From assembly GCA_965657945.1 (NCBI GenBank), contig CBFHPW010000001.1, positions 186,001 through 250,000 of the forward strand: a DNA stretch of 64,000 bases, read 5' to 3'. A program made the translations under genes and the position numbers. Each line of letters opens with the position of its first letter. Within the stretch, counting starts at the first letter, position 1. Shown here one piece after another: positions 1 to 8,641 of this stretch. The DNA comes from CAJJDF01 sp965657945. GTDB lineage: Bacteria; Bacteroidota; Bacteroidia; Flavobacteriales_D; CAJJDF01. Under the pieces are notes generated by a model. It had not been told where the DNA came from. It did not search any database and saw nothing but the letters and a program-made list of their open reading frames with translations.

Positions 1-579
1 ATTAATGAAGCAAAACTTTCTTTGAACTATGAAGACGAGTCAAAGAACAGAGAAATTGATATTGTAACGGATGACGGAAGTTTTGCGGTAGCGGTCAACA
101 TGGAAAAAGAGGAGAAAGTTGTGGTAACTCTGGAAAAAGAAGGAACAGCATATCAGTCAAGACTGGTAAAGAGCGAGGAGGCAAAAGGAGGGGTGATAAA
201 AAATCGCAACATTGAAGTGAAGCCTCTGGAAAAAGGACAGAGTTTTGATATTAAGGACATTGTGTTTGCGACCAATTCTTTTGAACTCAATGAGGACGCC
301 CAATTTATCTTAACTAATTTTTTACAGTATTTAAAAAAGAATCCATCCATAAAATTTAGGGTAGTAGGCCACACAGATGATATTGGAGATGCTACACAGA
401 ATCAAGTTTTATCGGCAAATAGAGCTAACTCTGTCAAGCAGTTTTTAGAAGATGGAGGAATCAATTCTTCTAGAATTTCTTCTGACGGAAAAGGAGAAAC
501 AAAACCAAAAGTGCCAAATACTTCTGACGAAAACAGACAAATTAACAGAAGGACCGAAATAATCGTTTTAAGTTTGTAA
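1..579 (+). CDS. OmpA-family outer-membrane protein, C-terminal part (5' end outside window)
   Basis: The reading frame is open from the first base, so this is the tail of a longer protein that starts outside the window. The last ~115 residues form an OmpA-like peptidoglycan-binding domain: an FATNSFELNEDA stretch, the hallmark GHTDD motif, a downstream LSANRANSVK helix and a closing NRRTEI. In the family this domain grips peptidoglycan in the periplasm and ties the outer membrane to the wall. The ~70 residues before it look like the end of a beta-sandwich repeat, as in the multidomain OmpA proteins common in Bacteroidota. A TTG at 22 is an internal codon, not a start. The next gene begins directly at the stop codon, so the two are probably cotranscribed. 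Confidence 0.85.
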   Translation: MNEAKLSLNYEDESKNREIDIVTDDGSFAVAVNMEKEEKVVVTLEKEGTAYQSRLVKSEEAKGGVIKNRNIEVKPLEKGQSFDIKDIVFATNSFELNEDAQFILTNFLQYLKKNPSIKFRVVGHTDDIGDATQNQVLSANRANSVKQFLEDGGINSSRISSDGKGETKPKVPNTSDENRQINRRTEIIVLSL

Positions 580-1356
580 ATGAATTTGACTGAACTATCG
601 GAGTTTTTGAATGCGAAAACAATTGAATACAACAATCCGGACTTTATAAAAAGTGATCCGATAAGTATTCCCCATTTGTTTACAAAAAAAGAGGACATTG
701 AAATTGCGGGTCTTTTGTCGGCTACAATTGCATGGGGACAAAGAAAAACAATCATCCATAATGCCAATAAAATGGTTGAGCTGATGGATTTTTCACCTTA
801 TGAATTTGTCATGAACCACGAACAATCAGATTTGACTCGTTTTGATTCGTTTAAACATCGGACTTTTAACGCAGATGATTTAAAGTATTTTGTTGCCGCA
901 CTCCAACACATTTATGTAACTCATGGAGGGATAGAAAAGGCTTTTTCTCAAGGTTTAACTGAACAATCTACAGACTGTTCGGGAGCGATAGAGAATTTTC
1001 GTAGGTTGTTTTTCGAGAAAGCATCAGAGATTAATAAACGTACACAAAAACATGTTTCGAGTCCCAAGAAAGGTTCTGCATCCAAAAGATTAGTGATGTA
1101 TTTGAGGTGGATGGCGCGAAAAGACAATTGTGGAGTGGATTTTGGTATTTGGAAAACCATTTCACCAAGTTTATTGTCTTGTCCTCTTGATGTTCATTCG
1201 GGCAATGTTGCCAGAAAATTGGGACTATTATCAAGAACTCAAAACGACTGGAAAGCCGTTGTAGAATTAGATGATGTTTTAAGGAAAATGGATCCGAAAG
1301 ATCCATCCAAATATGATTTCGCTTTATTTGGACTAGGTGTTTTTGAAGGATTTTAA
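580..1356 (+). CDS. TIGR02757 family protein (DUF2400)
   Basis: The 258-residue protein matches the TIGR02757/DUF2400 family in length and in its landmarks: an early IPHLFTKKEDIEIAGLLSA segment, IAWGQRKTI, a central MYLRWMARKDNCGVDFGIW block and the late LDVHSGNVARKLGLLSR segment. The family is widespread in Bacteroidota and has no established biochemical role; the helical pattern with an LDVHSG block recalls HhH-type DNA glycosylases, but I see no proof of that here. The ATG abuts the upstream stop with no gap, suggesting translational coupling to the OmpA-family gene. No Shine-Dalgarno is visible, as usual in this phylum. Confidence 0.85.
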   Translation: MNLTELSEFLNAKTIEYNNPDFIKSDPISIPHLFTKKEDIEIAGLLSATIAWGQRKTIIHNANKMVELMDFSPYEFVMNHEQSDLTRFDSFKHRTFNADDLKYFVAALQHIYVTHGGIEKAFSQGLTEQSTDCSGAIENFRRLFFEKASEINKRTQKHVSSPKKGSASKRLVMYLRWMARKDNCGVDFGIWKTISPSLLSCPLDVHSGNVARKLGLLSRTQNDWKAVVELDDVLRKMDPKDPSKYDFALFGLGVFEGF

Positions 1357-1555
1357 TAGCAACCAAAAACTTCGGTTATTTTCTAAATAAAAGACAGATT
1401 TACAAGGGTTTGTTCGAATATATTCTTGGATAAAAAAAAGTAGTATTGGTTTTTTTAAGAGTATATTTCATTCAATGTTTTTTAAAGTGGCTCTTTCAGG
1501 TATTAAAATTATTCGTTTTTTATCGTTTGAATTTATGGAGGAGTTCCATAATGAA

Positions 1556-1590
1556 TTTGGAAAAATTTTAGGCAAAAAAATGTACCTTTG
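1556..1590 (+). promoter_or_regulatory. Bacteroidota-type promoter of priA
   Basis: An exact TAnnTTTG minus-7 box (TACCTTTG, 1583-1590) lies 23 nt after a TTTG minus-33 element (1556-1559). The predicted transcription start, about 7 nt beyond the box, falls on or next to the priA ATG at 1598, implying a leaderless or near-leaderless mRNA. A small hairpin (TATGGA/TCCATA, 1534-1550) lies just upstream of the promoter. Confidence 0.65.
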
Positions 1591-1597
1591 ATAGCCT

Positions 1598-4057
1598 ATG
1601 ACAACACGTTTAACTTTATTTGCGGATGTAATTTTGCCCTTGCCAATTCCTTATTTGTTTACCTACCGTGTTCCGGTGGAATTAAATGAATATGTAGAGG
1701 TAGGGAAAAGAGTGGTTGTCCAATTTGGTAAGAAAAAATTATATTCTGGGATAGTTTCTCATCTGCACTCTATTCCTCCTAAAGCGTATCAAGCAAAATA
1801 CATTGATTCTATCCTGGATGAATCTCCGGTTGTGAACGAATCTCAACTAAAATTTTGGAAATGGTTAAGTTCCTATTATTTGTGTTCAATAGGAGAAGTG
1901 ATGAATGCTGCTTTGCCAACAGGTTTAAAATTGGTGAGCAAAACCAAAATTATCCGAAATGAAGAGGTTGAAATTTCTCCCAATGAACTATCGGATAAAG
2001 AATACTTAATTCTTGAGGCACTTGAGATAAGAAATGTATTGGAAATGAGTGAAGTGGATTCAATAGTTTCGAGCAGTTCGAGTTATAAAGTTATAAAATC
2101 GTTGCTTGAAAAAAACGCGGTTATTGTGGCCGAACAACTAAAAGAAAAGTACAAACCGAAAGTAGAAAAGTACGTTCAGTTGCCTGCAAATTTTTCTGAA
2201 AACGAAGTAAGAAATGCGTTTGAGTCTTTGGAAAAGGCTCCCAAGCAACTAGAGGCGTTTATGATGTTTTTGCAGCTAAAAAAAGAAGCCGAAAGCATAC
2301 CGAAGAAAAAATTAATTCGATTAGCCAACACAAGTTCTTCCATTGTAAAGCAATTAATCGTGAAAGGTTTTTTGTGTGAAGTATCAAAAGAAGAATCTAG
2401 GATAGAAACGAAAAATGTACAAGAAAATATAGATTCTCTTTCGGTGATTCAAGAAGCTGCCATTCAGGAAATAAAAGTGTATTTCGAACAAGACAAAACA
2501 GTGCTCTTGCACGGAGTGACCGGTAGTGGAAAGACGGAAGTATACATTCAATTGATTCAAGAGCAACTAGAAAAAGGGAACCAAGTTCTTTATTTGTTGC
2601 CAGAAATTGCTTTGACCACTCAAATCATCACCAGATTGAGAAAGAAGTTTGGAGATAAAGTAGGGATTTACCATTCTAAGTCTAATTCGCACGAAAGAGT
2701 AGAAGTTTGGAATGAGTTACTAAAAAAGGAAAAAAGTAGGTTTCAAATAATCATAGGAGCTCGGTCAGCTATTTTTCTGCCTTTCCACAATTTGGGACTT
2801 GCCATTGTGGATGAAGAACATGATTCCTCTTATAAGCAACAAGATCCCGCTCCTCGTTACCAAGGACGAGATGCTTCCCTATATTTATCTAGTATTCATG
2901 GAGCAAACGTGCTACTGGGTTCTGCTACGCCTTCCATTGAGTCGTATTGGAATGCCAAAGAAAAAAAGTTTGGGTTAGTTGAAATAACCGAGAGATATGG
3001 CAATCTAAAACTCCCAGAAATTGTCATCTCCAATTTGAAAGAGGCAACGAGAAAAAAGAAAATGAAATCGCATTTTTCTCAGTTTTTGATTGACGAAATG
3101 CAAACCTATTTGGACAACAAAGAGCAAATAATTTTGTTTCAGAACCGAAGAGGTTACAATCCGTCTTGGTTGTGCGAAAGTTGTGGATGGGTTCCGCAAT
3201 GCAAGAATTGCGACATTAGCCTTACCTATCACAAATATACCCATTATCAAAAATGTCATTATTGTGGATTTACGGAAAAACCTATTTCTAAGTGTAAAGC
3301 GTGTGGAAGTAATTCACTAAAAATGCAAGGATTTGGCACCGAAAAAATAGAGGAAGATTTGTCCCTTTATTTTCCAACAAGTGCGGTAAAGAGAATGGAT
3401 TATGATACGACCAGAAACAAAAACGGCTACCAACACATCATCGATAATTTTGAGCAAGGTGCTATTGATATTTTAGTTGGAACCCAAATGGTAACCAAAG
3501 GATTAGATTTTGACAATGTGGGAATGGTGGGTGTGTTAAATGCGGATAGTTTGTTGCATTATCCAGACTTTCGTTCGTTCGAAAGGTCTTTTCAATTGCT
3601 TACTCAAGTAGCCGGAAGAGCTGGCAGAAAAGAGAAGCAAGGAAAAGTGATTATCCAAACCTACTCGCCAGAGCACCCGGTGATAGAGAGAGTGATCGAA
3701 AATGATTTTCTCGGCATGTACAATCAAGAGATTGAGGAACGAGAGAAATATGGTTATCCTCCTTTTTATAGATTGATTAAAATAACGGTAAAGCATAGAG
3801 AGCGAGAACGATCAGCCGAGGCGGCAGATGAGTTAAGCAAATTACTGAAAAAACAATTGGGAGCCAGAGTCTTGGGTCCTGAAACCCCTGCAATTGCGAG
3901 AATCAAGAATTTATACATCAATCAGTTGATGATTAAGTTTGAAAGAAAAATTTCGCCCGTAAAATTAAAAGAGTTTATCCAAGAAACGGTGGGTAAGTTT
4001 AACAATCAACCTCATTTTAAATCGGTGAGAATTGTAATGGATGTAGATTTTTATTAG
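1598..4057 (+). CDS. priA: Primosomal protein N', replication restart helicase PriA
   Basis: PriA recognises stalled replication forks and reloads the replisome; it is a cytoplasmic superfamily-2 helicase. Visible: N-terminal DNA-binding region (residues 1-~110, ILPLPIPYLFTYRVP), Walker A GVTGSGKT at 306-313, DEEH box at 405-408, LLGSATPS motif III, then a zinc module with four CxxC pairs (starting CESCGW and ending CKACGS), the QMVTKGLDFDNV and QVAGRAGR helicase motifs, and the C-terminal PriA domain. Length of 819 residues is normal for Bacteroidota. The ATG sits only 7 nt after the minus-7 box of its own promoter. It is followed by a strong intrinsic terminator, so it is probably a single-gene transcript. 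Confidence 0.96.
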   Translation: MTTRLTLFADVILPLPIPYLFTYRVPVELNEYVEVGKRVVVQFGKKKLYSGIVSHLHSIPPKAYQAKYIDSILDESPVVNESQLKFWKWLSSYYLCSIGEVMNAALPTGLKLVSKTKIIRNEEVEISPNELSDKEYLILEALEIRNVLEMSEVDSIVSSSSSYKVIKSLLEKNAVIVAEQLKEKYKPKVEKYVQLPANFSENEVRNAFESLEKAPKQLEAFMMFLQLKKEAESIPKKKLIRLANTSSSIVKQLIVKGFLCEVSKEESRIETKNVQENIDSLSVIQEAAIQEIKVYFEQDKTVLLHGVTGSGKTEVYIQLIQEQLEKGNQVLYLLPEIALTTQIITRLRKKFGDKVGIYHSKSNSHERVEVWNELLKKEKSRFQIIIGARSAIFLPFHNLGLAIVDEEHDSSYKQQDPAPRYQGRDASLYLSSIHGANVLLGSATPSIESYWNAKEKKFGLVEITERYGNLKLPEIVISNLKEATRKKKMKSHFSQFLIDEMQTYLDNKEQIILFQNRRGYNPSWLCESCGWVPQCKNCDISLTYHKYTHYQKCHYCGFTEKPISKCKACGSNSLKMQGFGTEKIEEDLSLYFPTSAVKRMDYDTTRNKNGYQHIIDNFEQGAIDILVGTQMVTKGLDFDNVGMVGVLNADSLLHYPDFRSFERSFQLLTQVAGRAGRKEKQGKVIIQTYSPEHPVIERVIENDFLGMYNQEIEEREKYGYPPFYRLIKITVKHRERERSAEAADELSKLLKKQLGARVLGPETPAIARIKNLYINQLMIKFERKISPVKLKEFIQETVGKFNNQPHFKSVRIVMDVDFY

Positions 4058-4064
4058 CTAGTTC

Positions 4065-4100
4065 AAACCTAACAGGTTTTTAAAACCTGTTAGGTTTTTT
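4065..4100 (+). terminator. Strong intrinsic terminator after priA
   Basis: Two perfectly complementary 16-nt arms (4065-4080 and 4082-4097) form a long hairpin, followed by a short T run. It separates priA from the DUF2797 gene and would work on both strands. Confidence 0.85.
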
Positions 4101-4167
4101 AGCTTTTACCCTACAATAATTGTAATTTCAAATTCTTTTAAAAGTCAACTAAACAAAAAAAAGTCAC

Positions 4168-4956
4168 ATGGATTTCCACATAAAAAAAATGAAAACCTCC
4201 TACGAGAATGAAGTTGTAGATTATTACTTGGGCGATGAAAACCTCCACATCAATGAATTAATAGGAAACGAGGTAGAATTTAAATATTCGGGAGATATAA
4301 ATTGCATTGTGTGTGGCAAGAAAACAAAAACCAGTTTTGGACAAGGATTTTGTTACAATCACTTTATGAACTCTCCGCAGGCATCTCCTTGTATTATTCG
4401 CCCAGAATTGTGTGAGGCCCACCTCGGAAAGGGAAGGGATGTAGAATGGGAAGAAAAACACCATAACGTAAAACACTACGTGTATCTGGCAGTTTCGAGT
4501 GCCGTTAAAGTTGGAATTACCAACGGCAAAAATTTACCCTACCGATGGATAGATCAAGGAGCAAGTTCGGGAATTATTTTGGCCGAAGTTCCTTACAGAA
4601 GATTGGCGGGAGAGTTGGAAGTAGCTCTTAAAGAACATTTTACTGACAAAACCAATTGGCGAAAGATGCTTACCAATGATGTAATTACAAACGTAGATTT
4701 AGAAGAAATAAAATGGGAGTTGGAAGAAACTTTACCAAGTGATTTGAGCCAATATTTATCAGAACAAGACGAAATCACAGAAATAAATTATCCTGTCTTG
4801 AAATACCCAACAAAAGTGACTAGTATCAACTTAGAAAAAGTTCCTCAGTTTAGGAAAAAGCTTATGGGTGTAAAAGGACAATACTTTTTATTCGATGACA
4901 ATTCGGTGATCAATATTCGAAAGTATACTGGATATAATCTTGAAATTAATTTTTAG
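4168..4956 (+). CDS. DUF2797 family protein
   Basis: The 262-residue protein has the DUF2797 layout: an N-terminal cysteine cluster (CIVCGKK, later FCYNHF, SPCIIRPELCEAH) that looks like a structural metal site, followed by a block reading VYLAVSSAVKVGITNG with a downstream RWIDQGA and a conserved glutamate (GELEVALKEHF). That second block resembles the GIY-YIG nuclease fold (VYL...KVGIT...R...E); whether it is an active nuclease is unknown for the family. No function is assigned. The following 76-codon gene starts 3 nt after the stop and is likely cotranscribed. Confidence 0.82.
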   Translation: MDFHIKKMKTSYENEVVDYYLGDENLHINELIGNEVEFKYSGDINCIVCGKKTKTSFGQGFCYNHFMNSPQASPCIIRPELCEAHLGKGRDVEWEEKHHNVKHYVYLAVSSAVKVGITNGKNLPYRWIDQGASSGIILAEVPYRRLAGELEVALKEHFTDKTNWRKMLTNDVITNVDLEEIKWELEETLPSDLSQYLSEQDEITEINYPVLKYPTKVTSINLEKVPQFRKKLMGVKGQYFLFDDNSVINIRKYTGYNLEINF

Positions 4957-4959
4957 GCT

Positions 4960-5190
4960 ATGGCTAAGCTTGAATTGACCGTTGAGGTGAAAAATCCTGA
5001 TGAAATAATTGCCAAAGAAAAAGGAAAGTGGATAGGATTAGCCGCAAAACTTCTTTCGTTTGAAAAAAGAAAAGCAAAAGTGGAGGAACAAGTGTATCTT
5101 AGTTTGAAGAAAGAATTAACTGAAACTTTATCCCAAAAGCTCTTTGATCGAGGAATTGATTCGAAGGTGAACATCGAAATTATTGAATAA
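4960..5190 (+). CDS. Hypothetical 76-residue protein
   Basis: I do not recognise this protein. It is short, charged and predicted to be soluble (LELTVEVKNPDEIIAKEKGK at the start, many Lys/Glu, a helical middle with KKELTETLSQKLF and an acidic end). It is probably a real gene: it starts 3 nt after the DUF2797 stop, its codon use matches the neighbours, and a terminator begins 4 nt after its stop, which closes a two-gene operon. No cysteine, signal peptide or membrane segment is seen. Confidence 0.6.
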   Translation: MAKLELTVEVKNPDEIIAKEKGKWIGLAAKLLSFEKRKAKVEEQVYLSLKKELTETLSQKLFDRGIDSKVNIEIIE

Positions 5191-5193
5191 AAA

Positions 5194-5217
5194 CAGCCTG
5201 CGGGCTGAGTTTTTTTT
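5194..5217 (+). terminator. Intrinsic terminator
   Basis: CAGCC (5194-5198) and GGCTG (5203-5207) form a GC-rich stem around TGCG, followed by eight T (5210-5217). It ends the DUF2797 operon. The string GGGCTGAGT plus a T run recurs at 6022-6037. Confidence 0.75.
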
Positions 5218-5269
5218 AGATAAAAAAGAATAAGCTAAGTGGAGCTCAACGAATATAAACAAATTAACT

Positions 5270-5947
5270 ATGTCCCATTTATCACCCGATTTTCTAGAAT
5301 TTTTCAAAGAATTAGCTCCAAACAACAACAAAGATTGGTTTGATGAAAACCGAGCAAGGTACCATGAAAGTATCAAAAAGCCTTTCGAAGATTTTGTAAC
5401 TGCCGTGATAAATGAGATGCGAAAAACAGATGAATCCTTGAACATCACCTACAAGGATTGTATTTTCAGAATTAACAGAGACATTCGTTTTGCCAAAGAT
5501 AAATCGCCTTATAAGCTAAATCGCTCAGCGTTTATTTCCAATGCCGGAAAAAAGGAAAAAGCCATTCCGGGATTGTATTTTGAGCTTTCGCCCGAGCATG
5601 CCCGAGTTTACACGGGAGTTTACCAACCAGATAAAGAACAATTGTATGCCATAAGAGAAGAGATTATGGAAAACGGAAAAGAGTTTGAAAAAATCATTTC
5701 CGAAAAAAAGTTTAAAGCAACATTTGGAGATATTTTGGGAGACAAAAATGCCCGATTACCTAAAGAATTTCAAGCGGCTGCTGAAAAACAATCACTTTTA
5801 TACAACAAACAATTGTATGTTTATACCACTTTTGAACCAGAAGAAATACTGCAAGAAGGATTTGAAAAGAAAATAGTGGAAACCTATAAAATTGCAGAAC
5901 CGTTTGCTAAGTTTTTGAGTAAACCTATTTTGAATTTGAAAGGGTAG
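5270..5947 (+). CDS. DUF2461 (TIGR02453) family protein
   Basis: This 225-residue protein follows the DUF2461/TIGR02453 pattern: LSPDFLEFFKELAPNNNKDW at the start, NRARYHESIKKPF, the conserved RINRDIRFAKDKSPYK core, then a GLYFELSPEHARVYTGVY segment and an ending with a KPILNL tail. The family is found in bacteria and fungi and its role is not known. No signal peptide or membrane segment is present, so it is probably cytoplasmic. It lies between two terminator-like structures and appears to be transcribed alone. Confidence 0.85.
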   Translation: MSHLSPDFLEFFKELAPNNNKDWFDENRARYHESIKKPFEDFVTAVINEMRKTDESLNITYKDCIFRINRDIRFAKDKSPYKLNRSAFISNAGKKEKAIPGLYFELSPEHARVYTGVYQPDKEQLYAIREEIMENGKEFEKIISEKKFKATFGDILGDKNARLPKEFQAAAEKQSLLYNKQLYVYTTFEPEEILQEGFEKKIVETYKIAEPFAKFLSKPILNLKG

Positions 5948-5973
5948 TCAATAAGTCACCCTTCGATTTTCTC

Positions 5974-6037
5974 TCCCGAGAAGTCGGGATCGAACTCAGG
6001 ATTCGGTTTTGCAGAATCTGAGGGCTGAGTGTTTTTT
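5974..6037 (+). terminator. Hairpin cluster, probable terminator
   Basis: A perfect 6-bp hairpin (TCCCGA 5974-5979, TCGGGA 5984-5989) is followed by a 9-bp stem with one bulged base (5995-6004 with 6014-6022) and then GGCTGAGTG and six T (6032-6037). It sits between the DUF2461 and thiolase genes and most likely terminates transcription of the former. Confidence 0.5.
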
Positions 6038-6116
6038 CGAAGAAAAAATGTATCGAAGCCCAACTAGTAAAAACAATCCAAAATTTCCCTAAATTCGCAC
6101 AACAAAAAGAAAGACA

Positions 6117-7328
6117 ATGAACGCATATATACTAGACGCAATAAGAACCCCCATTGGAAATTTTACAGGATCACTTTCCACCATTCGCCCAGATGACATG
6201 GGAGCTTTGGTGATAGAAGAATTAATGAACCGTAATTCAAACATCCCAAAAGAAGACATTGAAGATGTAATTTTTGGTTGTGCCAATCAAGCGGGAGAAG
6301 ACAACCGAAACGTGGCGCGAATGAGCGGATTATTGGCTGGTTTACCATTTTCCGTGCCAGGAGAAACAGTGAACAGACTGTGCGCTTCGGGAATGAGTTC
6401 GGTGGTTCATGCACAACGAGCAATCAACAATGGCGAAGGAGATGTATACATTGCAGGTGGAGTGGAGAACATGACAAGAGGACCTTGGGTTATTTCTAAA
6501 GTTTCTAAGCCATTTGGGAGGGATGCGCAAATGCATGATTCTAGTTTTGGATGGAGGTTTGTGAATCCTAAAATGAAAGAGCTATACGGAACACATGGCA
6601 TGGGAGAAACTGCTGAGAATTTAGTGGAGAAATACAATATTTCGAGAGAAGATCAAGATAAGTTTTCGCTTTGGTCGCAACAAAAAGCTACCAAAGCCCA
6701 AGAAAATGGAAGACTAGCAGAGGAGATATTGACTGTGGAAATCCCACAAAGAAAAAAAGATCCAATTTTGTTTAGCAAAGATGAGTTTGTGAAACCCAAT
6801 TCTTCAGAAGAGGTGTTGGCAAAACTTAGACCAGCTTTTAAGAAAGAAGGAGGTTCGGTTACCGCAGGAAATTCATCGGGATTGAATGATGGTGCTGCAG
6901 CTTTGTTGGTGGTTTCGGAAGATTATGTAAACAAGCACAATTTAAAACCGTTGACAAGAATTGTTTCTTCGGCAGTATTTGGTGTAGAACCAAGAATTAT
7001 GGGAATTGGTCCCGTGGGAGCTACTCACAAAGCACTAAAAAGAGCAGGATTAACCTTGAACGATATGGATATTATTGAAATTAATGAAGCTTTTGCAGCT
7101 CAAGCTTTGGCTTGTACTCGCGAACTTGGTTTGGCTGATGATGATACCAGAATTAACCCAAATGGCGGAGCAATTGCACTGGGTCATCCTCTGGGAATGA
7201 CTGGTGCTAGATTGCTGCAAACTGCCTCAATCGAATTAAATAAAACTGGAAAAAAATATGCGCTGTGTACTATGTGTATTGGAGTAGGGCAAGGTTATGC
7301 AACCATTATCGAAAATGTAAATTTATAA
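6117..7328 (+). CDS. Acetyl-CoA C-acyltransferase (thiolase, 3-oxoadipyl-CoA-like)
   Basis: The enzyme cleaves 3-ketoacyl-CoA with CoA, or runs in reverse to condense acyl units. The catalytic cysteine is C89 in NRLCASGMSS, the conserved histidine is H357 in NPNGGAIALGHPLGMTGAR, and the second acid/base cysteine is C387 in CTMCIGVGQG; NEAFAAQ is also present. Length (403) and the MTRGPWVISK stretch are closest to the PcaF/PaaJ type that releases succinyl-CoA in aromatic breakdown, but no other pcaF/paa genes are nearby, so a general fatty-acid thiolase is equally possible. It stands alone, 93 nt ahead of ribE. Confidence 0.9.
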   Translation: MNAYILDAIRTPIGNFTGSLSTIRPDDMGALVIEELMNRNSNIPKEDIEDVIFGCANQAGEDNRNVARMSGLLAGLPFSVPGETVNRLCASGMSSVVHAQRAINNGEGDVYIAGGVENMTRGPWVISKVSKPFGRDAQMHDSSFGWRFVNPKMKELYGTHGMGETAENLVEKYNISREDQDKFSLWSQQKATKAQENGRLAEEILTVEIPQRKKDPILFSKDEFVKPNSSEEVLAKLRPAFKKEGGSVTAGNSSGLNDGAAALLVVSEDYVNKHNLKPLTRIVSSAVFGVEPRIMGIGPVGATHKALKRAGLTLNDMDIIEINEAFAAQALACTRELGLADDDTRINPNGGAIALGHPLGMTGARLLQTASIELNKTGKKYALCTMCIGVGQGYATIIENVNL

Positions 7329-7421
7329 ATGCTTCTTGATTTTTTCGTTCTTTTACTTGCGCTTAGTTTATCGAAGTATCAAGACAAAAGGACATAAATA
7401 ATAAACGATAAATAAAAATAA

Positions 7422-8000
7422 ATGTTCACAGGAATTATAGAAGAATTAGCAGAAGTCATATCTGTTACCCAAAAGGGCGGAAACTTAGATTTAGTTGTTA
7501 AATCTAACATGACAAACGAATTAAAAATAGACCAAAGTGTGGCTCACAATGGTGTGTGTCTTACTGTGGTTGAAATTGAAGGGGATACCTACACCGTAAC
7601 AGCCATTGAAGAAACGCTTAATCGAACCAATATTGGTCTGCTCCAGGCTGGAGATGCCATTAATTTAGAAAGGTGTACCCAAATAGGAGCAAGACTGGAT
7701 GGGCATATTGTTCAAGGTCATGTTGATACCTTAGGAACTTGCACCAAAATTATAGAGTTGGACGGAAGCTGGGAATATTTCTTTGAGTACAACTCATCCG
7801 ATGTAACCGTTGAAAAGGGTTCCATTACAGTAAACGGAACAAGTTTGACGGTATGTGAATCAGGAGAAAACAACTTTTCAGTAGCGATTATCCCTTATAC
7901 GTATGACAATACATTTTTTAAGTATTTGAAAGTTGGAGATAAAGTAAATTTGGAGTTTGATATTGTAGGGAAATATGTGGCTAAATTGATGAAAAGGTAA
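7422..8000 (+). CDS. ribE: Riboflavin synthase, alpha chain
   Basis: It converts two 6,7-dimethyl-8-ribityllumazine molecules into riboflavin plus a pyrimidine, the last step of vitamin B2 synthesis. The sequence shows the two tandem lumazine-binding halves expected: the first begins MFTGIIEE and includes AHNGVCLTV, the second begins with LDGHIVQGHVD and includes SITVNGTSLTV. The length, 192 residues, is slightly short of the usual ~200 but all key blocks are present. Its substrate is made by RibH, encoded about 28 kb away at 35951, so the pathway genes are scattered here. Confidence 0.95.
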   Translation: MFTGIIEELAEVISVTQKGGNLDLVVKSNMTNELKIDQSVAHNGVCLTVVEIEGDTYTVTAIEETLNRTNIGLLQAGDAINLERCTQIGARLDGHIVQGHVDTLGTCTKIIELDGSWEYFFEYNSSDVTVEKGSITVNGTSLTVCESGENNFSVAIIPYTYDNTFFKYLKVGDKVNLEFDIVGKYVAKLMKR

Positions 8001-8059
8001 ATACTCAGGTCATTTAAATTGCAAATTTTAAAAGGGATAGTGGGAGTAATGAAATGAAA

Positions 8060-8188
8060 AACACACCCCTTAATCCCCTCTCAAGAGGGGAGTACGATGA
8101 ATAACCAAAGAATTGAACCAAAGAATTGAACCAAGGAATCCAACCAAAGAATCCTCCCCTCTTGAGAGGGGAACACAAGGGGTGTGTT
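8060..8188. repeat. REP-like inverted-repeat element, copy 1 (4 internal 13-bp units)
   Basis: The left arm (8060-8092) starts AACACACCCCTTAATCCCCT and contains a hairpin of CCCCTCT and AGAGGGG. The right arm (8154-8188) is its near-exact inverted complement, ending in AAGGGGTGTGTT; the arms differ only in a short stretch before AAGGGG (ATT versus AACAC). Between them lie ATGAAT-type spacer and four tandem 13-bp units of the form AACCAAAGAATCC (8103-8154). The same arrangement recurs downstream at 8628-9243 with 42 units. The flank AACACG follows both right arms. No protein is encoded. Confidence 0.85.
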
Positions 8189-8248
8189 AACACGTGCAAG
8201 TCAAAATAAGAAGTTAAACCAGCTAATGACTTGGATTACTAAAACTAA

Positions 8249-8641
8249 ATGAAAAGAAGAAAAATCATTCCTTACAATTCAAAACTTAAAGAGTTTGCAA
8301 AATATTTGAGAAACAACTCAACGAAAGCGGAAATTCGTTTGTGGCAAGAATTAAAGGGCAAGAAACTGTTAGGATATGATTTTCACAGACAAAAACCATT
8401 ACTAGAATTCATCGCAGATTTTTACTGTCACGAATTGGAATTGGTAATAGAAATTGACGGATTTACTCATGAATTTGAAGAAACCAAACAAAAAGATATG
8501 TTCAAACAAGCTAAATTGGAAGAAATTGGGTTGTCTGTTTTGAGGTTTACTGACGAAGAAGTTCATTCTGAATTGGATCAAGTAATTCTTAAGATTGAAG
8601 ATTATATTATGAATGCGAACGATGAAGAACACACCCCTTAA
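8249..8641 (+). CDS. DUF559 domain protein (Vsr-like endonuclease fold)
   Basis: The 130-residue protein is a DUF559 member, a family related to very-short-patch-repair and other PD-(D/E)xK nucleases. Visible: NSTKAEIRLWQELK with E28, a FHRQKPLLEFIADFYC block with candidate catalytic D57, and the ELVIEIDGFTHEF strand with E68 and D70, followed by LRFTDEEV. These are the residues expected to hold metal and cut DNA; activity is inferred. The gene lies between two copies of a REP-like repeat, and its last four codons (E-H-T-P) plus stop codon are part of the left arm of copy 2. No methyltransferase or other restriction gene is adjacent, so a link to the repeats is the most notable context. Confidence 0.85.
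   Translation: MKRRKIIPYNSKLKEFAKYLRNNSTKAEIRLWQELKGKKLLGYDFHRQKPLLEFIADFYCHELELVIEIDGFTHEFEETKQKDMFKQAKLEEIGLSVLRFTDEEVHSELDQVILKIEDYIMNANDEEHTP

Noticed and set aside
5974..6022. tRNA remnant or tRNA-like structure
   Set aside because: The reverse complement contains TTCGATCC, recalling a T-loop, but the flanking stem does not pair and no acceptor or anticodon arm fits; hairpins followed by T are better read as terminators.
8014..8199. Minus-strand 61-codon frame across copy 1 of the repeat
   Set aside because: It consists of the repeat arms and minisatellite only (SPLERGLRGV-type peptide), a typical spurious translation of such repeats.
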